Assembly: GCA_001899685.1 (NCBI GenBank)
Contig: MKWG01000045.1
Location: 46,331 to 110,330 of the forward strand
DNA from: Sphingobacteriales bacterium 44-15
Lineage (GTDB): Bacteria; Bacteroidota; Bacteroidia; Chitinophagales; Chitinophagaceae
Length of the DNA stretch: 64,000 nt
Direction of reading: 5' to 3'
Shown here: positions 1 to 9,870 of the stretch, in pieces
Numbering within the stretch: position 1 is the first letter of the stretch
Layout: every line of letters starts with the position of its first letter
Notes under the pieces: model-generated
Told to the model about the DNA's origin: nothing
The model's input: only the letters and a program-made list of their open reading frames with translations
Database searches by the model: none
Position numbers and translations under genes: made by a program

Positions 1-84
1 GGCTGATAAGTTATAACATTAAGAAGTAATAATTTTGCCGCCATATCATTAAAGCATTCATTCTGTTTCACATATAATTTATCA

Positions 85-1974
85 ATGGCAAAGTCACGCA
101 GGGATAATAATGAAAATAAGGGTACGCCTAAAGCAAAGATCACACGGGAGAATATTTCGCAGGCGCTCATTCTTTTTAAATACCTGAAACCATACCGGGC
201 AAAATTTGTTTTGGCGTTAATCTTTATAGGCTTATCCGCATTTACTACCAGCCTGTTCCCGCTGTTTTTAGGGAAGATGATTGATGCTGCTGTTCCCGGC
301 ACGGCATTGCAGGGAGGTCCTGGTACTATGAGCGGTAATTTTGGACTTGATCTTAAAACCATTCACTGGAGCCTTAATACCACCTTATTGCTGATCTTTC
401 TGCAGCTCGCCGCACAAACAGTATTCTCATATATGCGTGTATACCTGCTTACAGAGGTAGGTGAAAAATCGCTGGCGAATATGCGCCGCGATGTATACAC
501 GAGACTGCTTAGCATGCCGATGTCGTTCTTTGCGGAAAAAAGAGTTGGCGACCTGAGCAACAGGATCTCTTCCGACCTGTCGCAGATACAGGATGCGGTT
601 TCGTTTACGCTTGCAGAATTTCTGCGGGGTGTATTTACTTTGATCATGGGGCTGATCTTTATTTTCTGGATAAAGACAAAGCTTGCATTGGTAATGCTTG
701 CAGTAGTGCCGGTGATCGCCGTGCTCGGGGTAATATTTGGTGCGCGCATCCGGAAGATGGCTGCGAGGGCGCAGGACCAGCTGGCGGAAAGCGGTACAAT
801 AGTACAGGAGACATTCCAGGGCATTGCCATTGTAAAGGCATTCACCAATGAATACTTTGAAATTGCGCGCTATGTAAAAAGCATTCACGCAGTAGTGCAA
901 ACTGCGATCACTAATGCCCGTTACCGCGGCGCTTTCATTTCTTTCATGATCTTCAGCGTGTTTGGCGGAATAGCTTTCGTGATGTGGTATGGCGCTACCC
1001 TGGTGCAGGGGGGGCAGCTTACTATCGGATCTCTCACCATGTTTGTGATCTTTTCGGTCCTGGTAGGCTCTACTTTCGCAGGCTTTGCAGACATGTTCAG
1101 CCAGTTGCAGAAAACGCTGGGCGCCACGCAAAGCATACGGGAGATATTACGTACCGGTGGAGAAGCAATTGAGCCTGTACAACCTCCTGTTACACCTGAA
1201 TATTTATTAAAAGGCAATGTCCGGTTTGACCATATATCATTCAGCTATCCCGGGAGGAAGGATGTTGAAGTATTAAAAGATGTTTCACTTTCTGTAGCTA
1301 ACGGAGAACAGGTAGCGATCGTGGGTCCCAGCGGAGCGGGAAAAAGCACGATAGCCTCCTTGTTGCTGCGGTTTTATGAACCGGACAGTGGGCAATTGTT
1401 GTTTGATGAACGCCCCGCAAAAGATTTTCCGCTTTCCGTGTTAAGAAGTCAAATGGCGCTGGTTCCGCAGGATGTAATATTATTTGGCGGCACAATTAAG
1501 GAAAACATTGCGTATGGAAAACCGGGAGCAGCAGATGAAGAAATCATCGCTGCCGCAAAAAAAGCAAATGCGCATGATTTCATATCGGCCTTCCCTGAAA
1601 AATATGATACCATCGTGGGAGAGCATGGAATGAAGCTCAGCGGCGGGCAGCGCCAGCGTATTGCTATTGCAAGAGCTATTCTCAGGGATCCCGCCATACT
1701 TATTCTTGATGAAGCCACCTCTTCGCTCGACAGCGAAAGTGAGCAACTGGTACAGGAAGCGCTGGATAACCTGATGAAGGGAAGGACGTCTTTTGTCATT
1801 GCGCACAGGCTGTCCACTATTCGCAATGCCGATAAAATAGTGGTGATAGATAAAGGAGTGGTGGGTGAAATGGGAACGCATACCGAACTGATGAACAATA
1901 ACGGGTTATACCGCAAGCTAAATGAGCTGCAATTTGAGTTTGGAGAAAGTGTTGCTGTAAAGGAAGAGGAATAA
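85..1974 (+). CDS. ABC exporter, fused permease and ATPase (MsbA-like)
   Basis: A 629-residue ABC half-transporter that should act as a homodimer in the inner membrane, exporting a lipid or hydrophobic substrate. The N-terminal 330 residues hold about six membrane segments typical of type IV exporters. The C-terminal ATPase has a Walker A GPSGAGKST near residue 414, the signature LSGGQRQR near 518, Walker B ILILDEATSSLD near 538 and an H-loop AHRLST near 571, so all catalytic elements are intact. Length and order match the MsbA/ABCB family; the substrate cannot be told from sequence. The next gene follows after 122 bp that carry a dispersed palindromic repeat, so co-transcription is uncertain. 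The last codons contain an 18-base stretch that recurs at 11584-11601. Confidence 0.93.
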   Translation: MAKSRRDNNENKGTPKAKITRENISQALILFKYLKPYRAKFVLALIFIGLSAFTTSLFPLFLGKMIDAAVPGTALQGGPGTMSGNFGLDLKTIHWSLNTTLLLIFLQLAAQTVFSYMRVYLLTEVGEKSLANMRRDVYTRLLSMPMSFFAEKRVGDLSNRISSDLSQIQDAVSFTLAEFLRGVFTLIMGLIFIFWIKTKLALVMLAVVPVIAVLGVIFGARIRKMAARAQDQLAESGTIVQETFQGIAIVKAFTNEYFEIARYVKSIHAVVQTAITNARYRGAFISFMIFSVFGGIAFVMWYGATLVQGGQLTIGSLTMFVIFSVLVGSTFAGFADMFSQLQKTLGATQSIREILRTGGEAIEPVQPPVTPEYLLKGNVRFDHISFSYPGRKDVEVLKDVSLSVANGEQVAIVGPSGAGKSTIASLLLRFYEPDSGQLLFDERPAKDFPLSVLRSQMALVPQDVILFGGTIKENIAYGKPGAADEEIIAAAKKANAHDFISAFPEKYDTIVGEHGMKLSGGQRQRIAIARAILRDPAILILDEATSSLDSESEQLVQEALDNLMKGRTSFVIAHRLSTIRNADKIVVIDKGVVGEMGTHTELMNNNGLYRKLNELQFEFGESVAVKEEE

Positions 1975-1996
1975 ACATTGCCCGGCTATTTTTTTT

Positions 1997-2056
1997 GTGA
2001 AACGTGAGACGATAAAGGTGATGATTTCTCTTCTCACGTCTCACCTTTCACGTCTC
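1997..2056. repeat. GTGAGACGTGAAA palindromic repeat, copy 1
   Basis: Left arm GTGAAACGTGAGACG at 1997-2011 faces a right arm at 2033-2056 made of CTCACGTCTCAC and TTTCACGTCTC. The same words recur at 13642, 39161 and 41280, always between genes. It is not followed by a T-tract, so it is not a plain terminator. Confidence 0.7.
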
Positions 2057-2096
2057 AAAAACACACAGTATATTTTAAACAGCACAACAGCAACGA

Positions 2097-2831
2097 ATGT
2101 CTTCAACATCTCCCGAAACGGTTTTGATACTTGGCGCCAATTCCGATGTGGCTAAGGCGGCAATACCCATGTACATTGCCAGAGGGTATTATGTAATAGC
2201 TGCATCAAGAAGCACGGATGCATTACAGGCGTTTGCCCTGCAGCAGCAATTGTCTTCCGAAAAGTTGCTCATCTCCTATTTTGATGCGACTGACTTTGAC
2301 AATCATCAGCAATTCTATAACGACCTTCCTGTAAAGCCCTCCATTGTATTATATGCAGCAGGCTTTCTGGTACAGAATGAGGAAGCGATCCCGGATTTTG
2401 AAAAAACATTCACCATGATGAAAGTGCATTATTGCGGGGCGTTATCCATGCTGAATATTATAGTGATGGACTATGAAAATACCAGGCTCAGGAAAATCAT
2501 AGGACTGTCTTCCCTGTCGGGAGTGCGTGGACGGAAAAGCAATTTCATTTATGGTAGCACTAAGGCAGCTTTCACCCAGTATCTTGCCGGCTTACGGCAA
2601 TATTTATTTCCCCGGAAGGTCACGGTGAATGTTATTGTTGCCGGCTATATCCGCAGCAAAATGACCGCAGGGCTTGGCCTTACAGAATCGCTAATGCTTG
2701 AGCCTGTTTTTATTGCCAAAGCGGTAGTAAATGCCGGAAGCAGGTTTACCATCGTGCCCGGCTTCAAATGGAAGATCATTTACAATATGCTGCGGATAAT
2801 GCCGGAAGGATTGGTGGCAAAGCTGCCGTAG
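2097..2831 (+). CDS. short-chain dehydrogenase/reductase
   Basis: A 244-residue Rossmann-fold NAD(P)-dependent oxidoreductase. The nucleotide-binding loop reads LILGANSDVAK at residues 10-20, and the catalytic triad is visible as Ser138/Ser139, Tyr152 and Lys156 (YGSTK). The C-terminus ends in a basic, hydrophobic and proline-containing tail (about 220-244) that could sit on the membrane, similar in style to DprE2-type keto-sugar reductases, but this is only a resemblance. No neighbour fixes the substrate: the ABC exporter lies upstream and the PUL A sigma gene starts 115 bp downstream. Confidence 0.88.
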   Translation: MSSTSPETVLILGANSDVAKAAIPMYIARGYYVIAASRSTDALQAFALQQQLSSEKLLISYFDATDFDNHQQFYNDLPVKPSIVLYAAGFLVQNEEAIPDFEKTFTMMKVHYCGALSMLNIIVMDYENTRLRKIIGLSSLSGVRGRKSNFIYGSTKAAFTQYLAGLRQYLFPRKVTVNVIVAGYIRSKMTAGLGLTESLMLEPVFIAKAVVNAGSRFTIVPGFKWKIIYNMLRIMPEGLVAKLP

Positions 2832-2838
2832 AAAATAA

Positions 2839-2870
2839 TTTGTGATAGCCATTAAATACAAATATCTTGT
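2839..2870 (+). promoter_or_regulatory. candidate promoter of PUL A sigma gene
   Basis: TTTG at 2839-2842, a 20-base spacer, then TATCTTGT at 2863-2870, which matches the Bacteroidota -33/-7 layout with an imperfect -7. It would give a leader of about 70 bases before the sigma start at 2947. Confidence 0.4.
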
Positions 2871-2946
2871 GATTGAAAGATGAATCAGCGATAATAATAA
2901 TAATTACAAATCCAGCAAACAAACGAATTGTTCTATCAGAGATGAT

Positions 2947-3540
2947 ATGATTGACGCCAATCTTCATACCATATGCCAGAAAATAACAAAAGGCGACGAT
3001 CAGGGAGCTTTTGGCGAACTCTTTTCTCTGTTGTATCCGAAGCTTTTACCTTTTGCGGTTTCCATTCTCAATAGCCGCGAATCAGGAGAAGAAGTAGTGG
3101 AAGATGTTTTTGTGAAACTTTGGCAAAACAGGAAAATGTTAGATGCCATTAAAAATATCAAGTATTACCTGTTGGTTGCGGTGAAACATACGTCTCTTGA
3201 CTACCTTAACAGAGAAAAGAAAACACAACATGAAAGCCTTGAAAATATTGATTTAGAGTTTGGAGATTTTGAGCTGAACCCTGAGAACGCGCTGATTTCA
3301 AGAGAAAACATAGTTGCAATTCAAAAAGAGATCGAATCCCTTCCCAACAGATGTAAATTAATTTTCCGCCTTGTAAAGGAAAATGGACTGAAATACAAAG
3401 AAGTGGGTGAGTTGCTCAATATAAGTACAAAAACTGTTGAAACTCAAATGACGATTGCCCTAAGCCGGATAGGGTCTGCCTTAAGAAAACAACTTGCCGC
3501 AGAAGGTACCACCGATTTAAAAAAGTTAAAAGAAGGGTAG
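2947..3540 (+). CDS. ECF RNA polymerase sigma factor (PUL A)
   Basis: A 197-residue sigma-70 family factor of the extracytoplasmic-function group. Region 2 (about residues 20-95) recognises the -10 element and contains the typical GEEVVEDVFVKLW helix. Region 4 (about 130-185) ends in a helix-turn-helix with LNISTKTVETQMT. It has no signal peptide or membrane segment and acts in the cytoplasm on core RNA polymerase. It is followed directly by its presumed anti-sigma partner FecR and by susC/susD, so it should switch on this glycan-uptake locus. It is clearly similar to the PUL C sigma at 24899 and less so to the PUL B sigma at 21468. Confidence 0.93.
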   Translation: MIDANLHTICQKITKGDDQGAFGELFSLLYPKLLPFAVSILNSRESGEEVVEDVFVKLWQNRKMLDAIKNIKYYLLVAVKHTSLDYLNREKKTQHESLENIDLEFGDFELNPENALISRENIVAIQKEIESLPNRCKLIFRLVKENGLKYKEVGELLNISTKTVETQMTIALSRIGSALRKQLAAEGTTDLKKLKEG

Positions 3541-3575
3541 CGGGCGCTTTTGTTTAAGCTACTCCCGGACATTCA

Positions 3576-3624
3576 TTAAAAAATTTTTTTAGCCTTTCAG
3601 GGTCTAGCGTTCTTTTTCCCGTCT
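3576..3624 (+). promoter_or_regulatory. A/T element and possible ECF promoter before fecR (PUL A)
   Basis: TTAAAAAATTTTTTT at 3576-3590 is followed by GGGT at 3600-3603 and CGTCT at 3620-3624, 24 bases before the fecR start. PUL C has the same order (TTAAAAATTT, GGGT, CGTCT) at nearly the same spacing. ECF promoters often have a CGTC-type -10, so this may be an autoregulated site; that is inference. Confidence 0.35.
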
Positions 3625-3647
3625 TTGTCATTAACAGAACGTTTTAT

Positions 3648-4739
3648 ATGGACACAGACAGGTTTTGGTACTTATTGTCAAAATTAAAATCAGTGGAAGC
3701 TTCCCCCGAGGAGCAACTTGAATTAAGCCAGTATCTGTCCGAACACCCCGCCGACATTGAATTGCTTAAGATGGTGGATATATTCTGGAATATCCCTTTT
3801 CGCACTAAAACCGGCTCTGATGCAGATGGAACGGATGAAGCGTGGAGTAAATTTCAAAAAAGAATATTACAGGAAGCTGTACAGGAGAGCCCCGCGCCGG
3901 TTGGAGTCATCGGTATCAGGCGAATCACAAAATTCCTGATGAAAGCTTCTGCAGTATTTTTGATAATCTTTACCGGGTACTATTTATGGAAGGAATTCAA
4001 TTTGTCAAAGCCGGCGCAAAAAAATACAGTATCAACAAAAAACGGTTCCAGGTCAAAAATTGATATGCCGGATGGTACACAGATCTGGCTGAACGGCGGC
4101 ACCCGGATCGAATACGATGAAAACTACGGCAAGCAAAACCGGGAGATTACACTCAACGGCGAGGCATATTTTGATGTGGTACACAATGAAAGAAGTCCCT
4201 TTATCATTCATACCAAAAAACTGAATATAAAGGTACTCGGTACTGTTTTTAATGTGAAGGCTTATCCCGAAGATAGCATGACGGAAGCCTCACTTGTCAA
4301 AGGTCGCATTGAAGTTACTTTTCCAGATCGCCCCCAGGAAAAGCTGATCCTGAAACCATCTGAAAAAATAGCTGTTGCCAATAATCCTTTTGAATACAGC
4401 AAGAATAGCACCGGCGTGAAAGAAAAAAGAAAAAGCACAAATCCGGAGATCGTTTTTTCTGCGTTAAATTACCAGGTGAGGGACAGCACAATAGTTGAAA
4501 CAGCCTGGGTAAAAAACAAGTTAATTTTCCGCAGTAAAAAATTTGATGAATTATCCAGGGAGATGGAGCGCTGGTATGGTATCACCATCCAGGTACAGGA
4601 TTCCGCGATCCTGAATGAAAGATTTACAGGCACATTCAATAACGAAAGCCTTGACAAGGCATTGGATGCGCTAATGTTATCTTACCCTTTTCAATATAAG
4701 TATGAAAAAAACAATACTATCATCATCTATAAAAAATAG
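3648..4739 (+). CDS. FecR-family anti-sigma factor (PUL A)
   Basis: A 363-residue inner-membrane regulator. The cytoplasmic N-terminus (about 1-94) should bind the sigma factor encoded 107 bp upstream, a single membrane segment lies near 95-113, and the periplasmic part carries the FecR domain (about 125-225, with the typical VLPDG-like MPDGTQIWLN and GEAYFDV words). The C-terminal DUF4974 region (about 290-363) contains FTGTFNNESLDKALDAL and is the part expected to touch the STN domain of SusC. Gene order sigma-FecR-SusC-SusD is the standard trans-envelope signalling arrangement of Bacteroidota PULs. Confidence 0.93.
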   Translation: MDTDRFWYLLSKLKSVEASPEEQLELSQYLSEHPADIELLKMVDIFWNIPFRTKTGSDADGTDEAWSKFQKRILQEAVQESPAPVGVIGIRRITKFLMKASAVFLIIFTGYYLWKEFNLSKPAQKNTVSTKNGSRSKIDMPDGTQIWLNGGTRIEYDENYGKQNREITLNGEAYFDVVHNERSPFIIHTKKLNIKVLGTVFNVKAYPEDSMTEASLVKGRIEVTFPDRPQEKLILKPSEKIAVANNPFEYSKNSTGVKEKRKSTNPEIVFSALNYQVRDSTIVETAWVKNKLIFRSKKFDELSREMERWYGITIQVQDSAILNERFTGTFNNESLDKALDALMLSYPFQYKYEKNNTIIIYKK

Positions 4740-4801
4740 TCATCCATTTAATTAACCCAAAACGATTGCTTATATGCCTGTAAACAAACCATAATCCATC
4801 A

Positions 4802-4832
4802 AATAAAACGGGAAATGCGACTACATTTCCCG
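4802..4832 (-). terminator. antisense-strand terminator in the fecR-susC gap (PUL A)
   Basis: CGGGAAATG at 4809-4817 and CATTTCCCG at 4824-4832 form a perfect 9-bp stem with a 6-base loop. Read on the minus strand the stem is followed by TTTTATTT (4808-4801), as in an intrinsic terminator; read on the plus strand it is followed by A-rich sequence and would not terminate. The susC start is 87 bases downstream. Confidence 0.5.
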
Positions 4833-4918
4833 ATGAAAAGAAAATAACGACATACGCATACACTTGGGAAGGGGCATGCAGTATTGCGTCTAATTATTTA
4901 ACTAATCACAACGAAATT

Positions 4919-7900
4919 ATGAGAATATTTCAACTTACGGGTAAATTTATGCCCGGGAGTAACAGCGGGAAAATTTTACTTATCATGAAACTAACTGCAG
5001 TTTTTACCTGCCTGCTGACGCTGAATCTTTCAGCAAAAGTCCATTCACAAACCTCTGTAACGCTCCGGCTAAAACAAGTTTCTTTAAACCAGGTATTTTT
5101 AGAAATAGAAAAGAAGACATCCTTTCGTTTCCTGTACAATGATAAGATAGTACATGATGAGGCTAAAGTAACCCTGGACGTTAAAGATGAAGGGGTGCTG
5201 GATGTGATGAAGATCCTGTTAAAGCAGACATCGCTTGATTTTATTGTAAGAGACGACGATCTTATTGTAATAGTAGATAAAGTGAAGACGAACGTGGGCA
5301 TTCCGGTGCATGGCATCATAAAAAATTCTAAAGGCCAGCCGGCAGAAGGTGTTTCCGTTGTGGAAAAAGGAACTCAAAACGGAACGACTACCAATGCAAA
5401 AGGTGAATTCAGTCTTTCGGTTGCCAATACTGATGCTGTTTTGGTTGTATCATCCGTAGGATTTGTCACCCAGGAGGTTGAATTAAAAGGCAATACAAAT
5501 ATTGTTGTACAATTAACAGAAGATTTTTCAAAAATGAATGATGTTGTAGTGATCGGGTACGGTACGGCAAGAAAAAAAGATCTCACCGGTGCGGTAACCA
5601 CCATTTCTGAAAAAGATATCCAAAGTCGCCCTGTAACTAATTTCGCAGATGCATTGCAGGGCAGGGCAAGCGGTGTGCAAGTCGCCCAAACAGGAGGTAA
5701 CCTGGATGGCCGCTTTTCCATAAAAATAAGGGGAGCGGGCTCTGTAAACCAGAGCATATCACCATTAATTGTTGTGGATGGAGTTCCATTAGCAAATGAC
5801 CAGTTCTCTACTATCAATCCGCAGGATATAGAATCTATGACCATTCTGAAAGATGCGTCAGCAACTGCTATTTATGGTGCAAGGGCATCTAATGGCGTAG
5901 TTATTATAACAACCAAACGCGGAGCGGCCGGTGAGACCAAAATCAACTTCACTGCCAGTACGGGCGTTGATAAAGTTCAAAAATATTTTGACGTATTAAC
6001 GACAGACCAGCAGCGGAGGCTGTTCATTGCTGCTTATGCTAACACAGGCGGGGACTCAACAACATTTAAAGACCTGACTAATCCTGCCTGGAGCGTTAAC
6101 ACCAATTGGCAGAAATTAGCTACAAGGCCCGGCTGGCGCCAGAGCTATAACGTCTCCATAACAGGAGGGAAACCGAATAATAGTTTTGCCGTTTCTGCAG
6201 GGTATCTGAAAAGGCAGGGTGTAATAATCAATACCGATATTACAGATTATTTTGCAAGAGCCAATAATAATATGGCCATCGGTAAAAAACTGAAAATCTC
6301 GTCATCGCTGGCGGCAACCTACCAGGTATTCAATAACCCCTCCAGTGCCGATGCGTTTAATGGTGGTGCAACTTTTGAACAACTTGTTTCTGCACATTCT
6401 TATACGCGGCCATACGATAGCCTGGGAAATTTAACCTCGGCGCCTAACACTGCGCTCCCTTATTTTGGCAACAATACTAATCCTTTGATCGGATTAACTT
6501 TAAATACGGTATCAACCAAACAAACACGGATTTCCGGTGTTATCAAAGCAGATTATGAGATCATCAGAGGACTTACATTATCGGGTAATTTGGGAACCGA
6601 TATTTTGCTGCAGTCGAATCATAATTTTTACCCTAATTATTCCATAGGGAACACTGCAATTAACCCGACCGGATCTGTAAATTTCTTCTCAACAACAAAC
6701 AGAAACTGGGTAGGAGATATCACGCTTACCTATAGAAAATTGCTTGGGTTGCATTCCATCACTGCTCTGGCCGGTTATTCCGCGCAGCAAACTACCAGTG
6801 AATATTACCAGGTGAACGGCTCCGGCACTACCAACACTATGCTTAACCAAATTCCAAATCAGACTAATATTACCGGTAACAGTTCAGAGGGGAGTTCAGG
6901 CCTGATAGGTTCATTTGTAAGGATACAGTATATCTATAACGACAGGTATCTGCTCACAGGTACAGTCAGGCGTGATGGTTCCTCAAAATTTGGACCAAAC
7001 AATCAATATGGTGTATTTCCTACTGCCGCCGCTGCATGGAATATATCCAAAGAAGAATTTTTTAAAGTTTCCTGGATAAATGAATTAAAGTTAAGGATTG
7101 GCTATGGACTGACGGGAAACCAGAACATCGCTGATTTTGGCTTTTTGACAAAAGCGGGGTCTTCTCCCTATGCTTTTGGCAATACCGCAGTTTTAGGAAA
7201 TGGTATATCAAATGCAGGTCAGCCAAATTTGCAATGGGAAGCAGCCAAACAGCTTGATGCAGGGTTTGACATTGTTGTTCTAAACGGCAGGATCAATTCC
7301 ACAATTGACTATTATAAAAAAACCTCCAGTAAATTGCTGGTGTCTATCCCTGTACCGCTGACTACCGGTGTGGGAACCAATAATCCGGTGGTCAATCTTG
7401 GCTCGGTGCTGAATGAAGGATTTGAGTTTGCTATTAATACTCAAAACCTAATTGGAAAGTTTAACTGGACTACCAGCTTTAATATCAGTACCAATAAAAA
7501 CAAGGTGCTGGATATTGGCGCTAATGCTGCTGGTGTACCGGCAGTAATAAACGGAACGTTATTGGGATCGCCGGTAAACGATTTTATCAATCAGACGCAG
7601 GCAGGTCAGCCTATAGGCGCATTTTATATGTACAGATACCTGGGCGTTTGGCAGCTTGACGAAGCCGGGGAGGCGGCCGCAACAAAATACAACAACCTTC
7701 CTTTCACACCGGGTGATGCCAGGTACGCCGATCTCAATGGCGATCATGTAATAGATGCCCAGGACAAACAGTTTGTTGGCAGTCCGCAGCCAACTTATTA
7801 TGGAGGGATGAACAATACTTTTTCTTACGCCGACTTTTCACTTGGAGTATTAATGAGCTTTTCCGGCGGCAATAAAATCTACAACGTGATCAGGAACCTT

Positions 7901-8284
7901 GATGCGAGGGGCGTCCCATTCAATCAACAACTTGCTGAAGTAGCCAACTGGTGGACGCCTTCCAATCCTTCCAATATTCCAAAGCCGGCGCAAGGAGGAA
8001 ATACCACCACGTTCACCGGACGGGTTTCTGACAGGTTTCTTGAAGATGGGAGTTATCTGAGACTGAGCAATGTCAGCCTTTCATATAATATCCCGGTAGT
8101 AAAAACATCCAGGTTACAGGAAGTCAGGTTCACATTGGCTGCAAACAACCTGTTTACCCTCACAAAATACAAGGGAATGGATCCGGCATCGGCCAGCGCG
8201 GGAGACCAGATTTCGGGTGGATTGGATCTGACGCCGTATCCGGTAACCAGGTACTATTATATCTCTATTGCAATTGGCTTCTAA
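4919..8284 (+). CDS. SusC/RagA TonB-linked outer-membrane receptor with STN domain (PUL A)
   Basis: A 1121-residue glycan importer of the outer membrane. An extended N-terminus precedes the hydrophobic signal segment (about 20-42). An STN secretin/TonB signalling domain follows (about 50-105), then a CarboxypepD_reg-like beta-sandwich (about 125-205), the SusC hallmark VVVIGYGTARKKDLTGAV near 208-225, the plug with VVDGVP and SATAIYGARASNGVV, and a large 22-strand barrel ending in an aromatic-rich C-terminus. The STN domain means it can signal to FecR as well as import. SusD follows after 26 bp. The start at 4919 is kept because the other two SusC proteins here have a similar N-terminal extension before the LLIMKL-type core. 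Confidence 0.96.
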   Translation: MRIFQLTGKFMPGSNSGKILLIMKLTAVFTCLLTLNLSAKVHSQTSVTLRLKQVSLNQVFLEIEKKTSFRFLYNDKIVHDEAKVTLDVKDEGVLDVMKILLKQTSLDFIVRDDDLIVIVDKVKTNVGIPVHGIIKNSKGQPAEGVSVVEKGTQNGTTTNAKGEFSLSVANTDAVLVVSSVGFVTQEVELKGNTNIVVQLTEDFSKMNDVVVIGYGTARKKDLTGAVTTISEKDIQSRPVTNFADALQGRASGVQVAQTGGNLDGRFSIKIRGAGSVNQSISPLIVVDGVPLANDQFSTINPQDIESMTILKDASATAIYGARASNGVVIITTKRGAAGETKINFTASTGVDKVQKYFDVLTTDQQRRLFIAAYANTGGDSTTFKDLTNPAWSVNTNWQKLATRPGWRQSYNVSITGGKPNNSFAVSAGYLKRQGVIINTDITDYFARANNNMAIGKKLKISSSLAATYQVFNNPSSADAFNGGATFEQLVSAHSYTRPYDSLGNLTSAPNTALPYFGNNTNPLIGLTLNTVSTKQTRISGVIKADYEIIRGLTLSGNLGTDILLQSNHNFYPNYSIGNTAINPTGSVNFFSTTNRNWVGDITLTYRKLLGLHSITALAGYSAQQTTSEYYQVNGSGTTNTMLNQIPNQTNITGNSSEGSSGLIGSFVRIQYIYNDRYLLTGTVRRDGSSKFGPNNQYGVFPTAAAAWNISKEEFFKVSWINELKLRIGYGLTGNQNIADFGFLTKAGSSPYAFGNTAVLGNGISNAGQPNLQWEAAKQLDAGFDIVVLNGRINSTIDYYKKTSSKLLVSIPVPLTTGVGTNNPVVNLGSVLNEGFEFAINTQNLIGKFNWTTSFNISTNKNKVLDIGANAAGVPAVINGTLLGSPVNDFINQTQAGQPIGAFYMYRYLGVWQLDEAGEAAATKYNNLPFTPGDARYADLNGDHVIDAQDKQFVGSPQPTYYGGMNNTFSYADFSLGVLMSFSGGNKIYNVIRNLDARGVPFNQQLAEVANWWTPSNPSNIPKPAQGGNTTTFTGRVSDRFLEDGSYLRLSNVSLSYNIPVVKTSRLQEVRFTLAANNLFTLTKYKGMDPASASAGDQISGGLDLTPYPVTRYYYISIAIGF

Positions 8285-8310
8285 TTTTCTCCGATATTAA
8301 AAATTAGTAT

Positions 8311-9834
8311 ATGAAAATATTTATCATAAAAAGGGTGGTCGGGATTTTATTTTTACTGTTGATCATTTCAAATGGTTGTAAAAAAATACTATCACCGGAA
8401 TTACAGGGGCAGATTTCGGTAAGCAACCTGGTAACAACGCAGTCTGGCATAATGACCCTGGTTAACGGTGTATACAATCCTTTGATTGACATGTATAATG
8501 GCACATTATCGAGATTGACTGACCTGGCAAGTAATGACGGATGGACGCCAAGAGTTGAAAACGATCCTGATTACCTGGCTGTTGGACCGGGCTTTAATTT
8601 TACTACAAATTTTTGGTCAGGCTCATACAAAGGGATTGTAAATGCTAATGCCGTATTAGCAAATGCGGATGCCGTTCCGGATTTTTCCAGTGTAGCCATA
8701 AAAAACAGTGTGAAAGGGCAGTCTTATTTCCTACGTGCATTTTATTATTTTAATCTGGTAAGATTGTTTGGGGGTGTTCCTTTGATCCTTAATCAGGTAA
8801 ACAGCCAGGACGATGCCCAGCAACCCAGGGCAAGCATGGAAGATGTTTACGCACAAATAAAAAATGATTTGGATAGTGCAATTGCATTGCTGCCGCCATC
8901 TTACAACGGATCAATGAACCAGGAAGTGGGAAGAGCAACCAGTTATAGCGCCATTGCATTAAAAACCCTTGTTTATCTGGAAACAAACGAGTGGGCCAAT
9001 GCTGCGGCTGCGGCAAACAGTATCATTTCCTCGAATAAATTTAGCTTGCAAGGGATATATGCAAATAATTTTAATGGCAGTGCAGAAAACGGTTCTCAAT
9101 CTTTGTTTGAAGTGCAATACAGCGCAACTGCCGGTTCCTACGGAAACCTTTACCAGCTTTTTGCACCTGCGGCAGCGCCTTATTCATCGGGCTTTACCAT
9201 TGCACCAACAGATGATTCTCTGGTCATTGGCGGCGTTGGCGGCCCAAATCGCGGCGGACAAAGCTTTGTACAGGCATTCGAATCGGGAGATTTGAGAAAA
9301 AACACTATTATAACCGCATACAATATTCCCAATGTGCTTCAGAGCGGAAGAGCCGCCGGTACGTTGTATTATGTCAACAAGTACCTGAATATAACCACTC
9401 CTGCGGGTCAAAGCCCCTGGAATGTACCTGTTATCAGATATGCGGAGATACTGCTTGCAGGCGCGGAGGCACTGAACGAAACCAGCTATGTGGCGGATGG
9501 GCCCGCTTTTAATATGCTAAATGAAGTGCGGCAAAAAGCAGGATTGCCCGGCTTAACCAGCGCAACGGTTACAACACAGTCCGAATTTCGCACAGCCCTG
9601 CAGCATGAAAGGAGAATAGAACTTGCCTTTGAATGCAAAAGTTTCTTTGATCTGAACCGCTGGGGAATTTTAAGCGCTGCCATTCAACCCCAACTGGATA
9701 ATATTGCTGCGCCCTTTCCCGCGTCAAAACAGATTACAAATCCTTTTACAAAAATGCCTTATTATTTATACCCGTTACCGGCATACGAACTTGCCAACAA
9801 TGCAAAAATAGGAAGTCAAAACCCGGGCTACTGA
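8311..9834 (+). CDS. SusD/RagB surface glycan-binding lipoprotein (PUL A)
   Basis: A 507-residue lipoprotein that caps the SusC channel and binds oligosaccharide at the cell surface. The signal peptide ends in a lipobox with the acylated cysteine at residue 23, followed by KK. The TPR-like fold is marked by the words SYFLRAFYYFNLVRLFGGVP in the first half, and the C-terminal half has the SusD pattern RYAEILLAGAEALNE and HERRIELAFE-FFDLNRWG. The short 26-bp gap to susC indicates one transcript. It should form a two-plus-two complex with SusC; the ligand is not evident. Confidence 0.96.
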   Translation: MKIFIIKRVVGILFLLLIISNGCKKILSPELQGQISVSNLVTTQSGIMTLVNGVYNPLIDMYNGTLSRLTDLASNDGWTPRVENDPDYLAVGPGFNFTTNFWSGSYKGIVNANAVLANADAVPDFSSVAIKNSVKGQSYFLRAFYYFNLVRLFGGVPLILNQVNSQDDAQQPRASMEDVYAQIKNDLDSAIALLPPSYNGSMNQEVGRATSYSAIALKTLVYLETNEWANAAAAANSIISSNKFSLQGIYANNFNGSAENGSQSLFEVQYSATAGSYGNLYQLFAPAAAPYSSGFTIAPTDDSLVIGGVGGPNRGGQSFVQAFESGDLRKNTIITAYNIPNVLQSGRAAGTLYYVNKYLNITTPAGQSPWNVPVIRYAEILLAGAEALNETSYVADGPAFNMLNEVRQKAGLPGLTSATVTTQSEFRTALQHERRIELAFECKSFFDLNRWGILSAAIQPQLDNIAAPFPASKQITNPFTKMPYYLYPLPAYELANNAKIGSQNPGY

Positions 9835-9870
9835 TCAAATAAATCGGAAAAGAATTAAAAATGATAAGTT

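Noticed and set aside
1-84. Search for a gene before the ABC exporter
   Set aside because: The 84 bases hold no start or stop pattern of a partial gene; only an AT-rich leader is seen.
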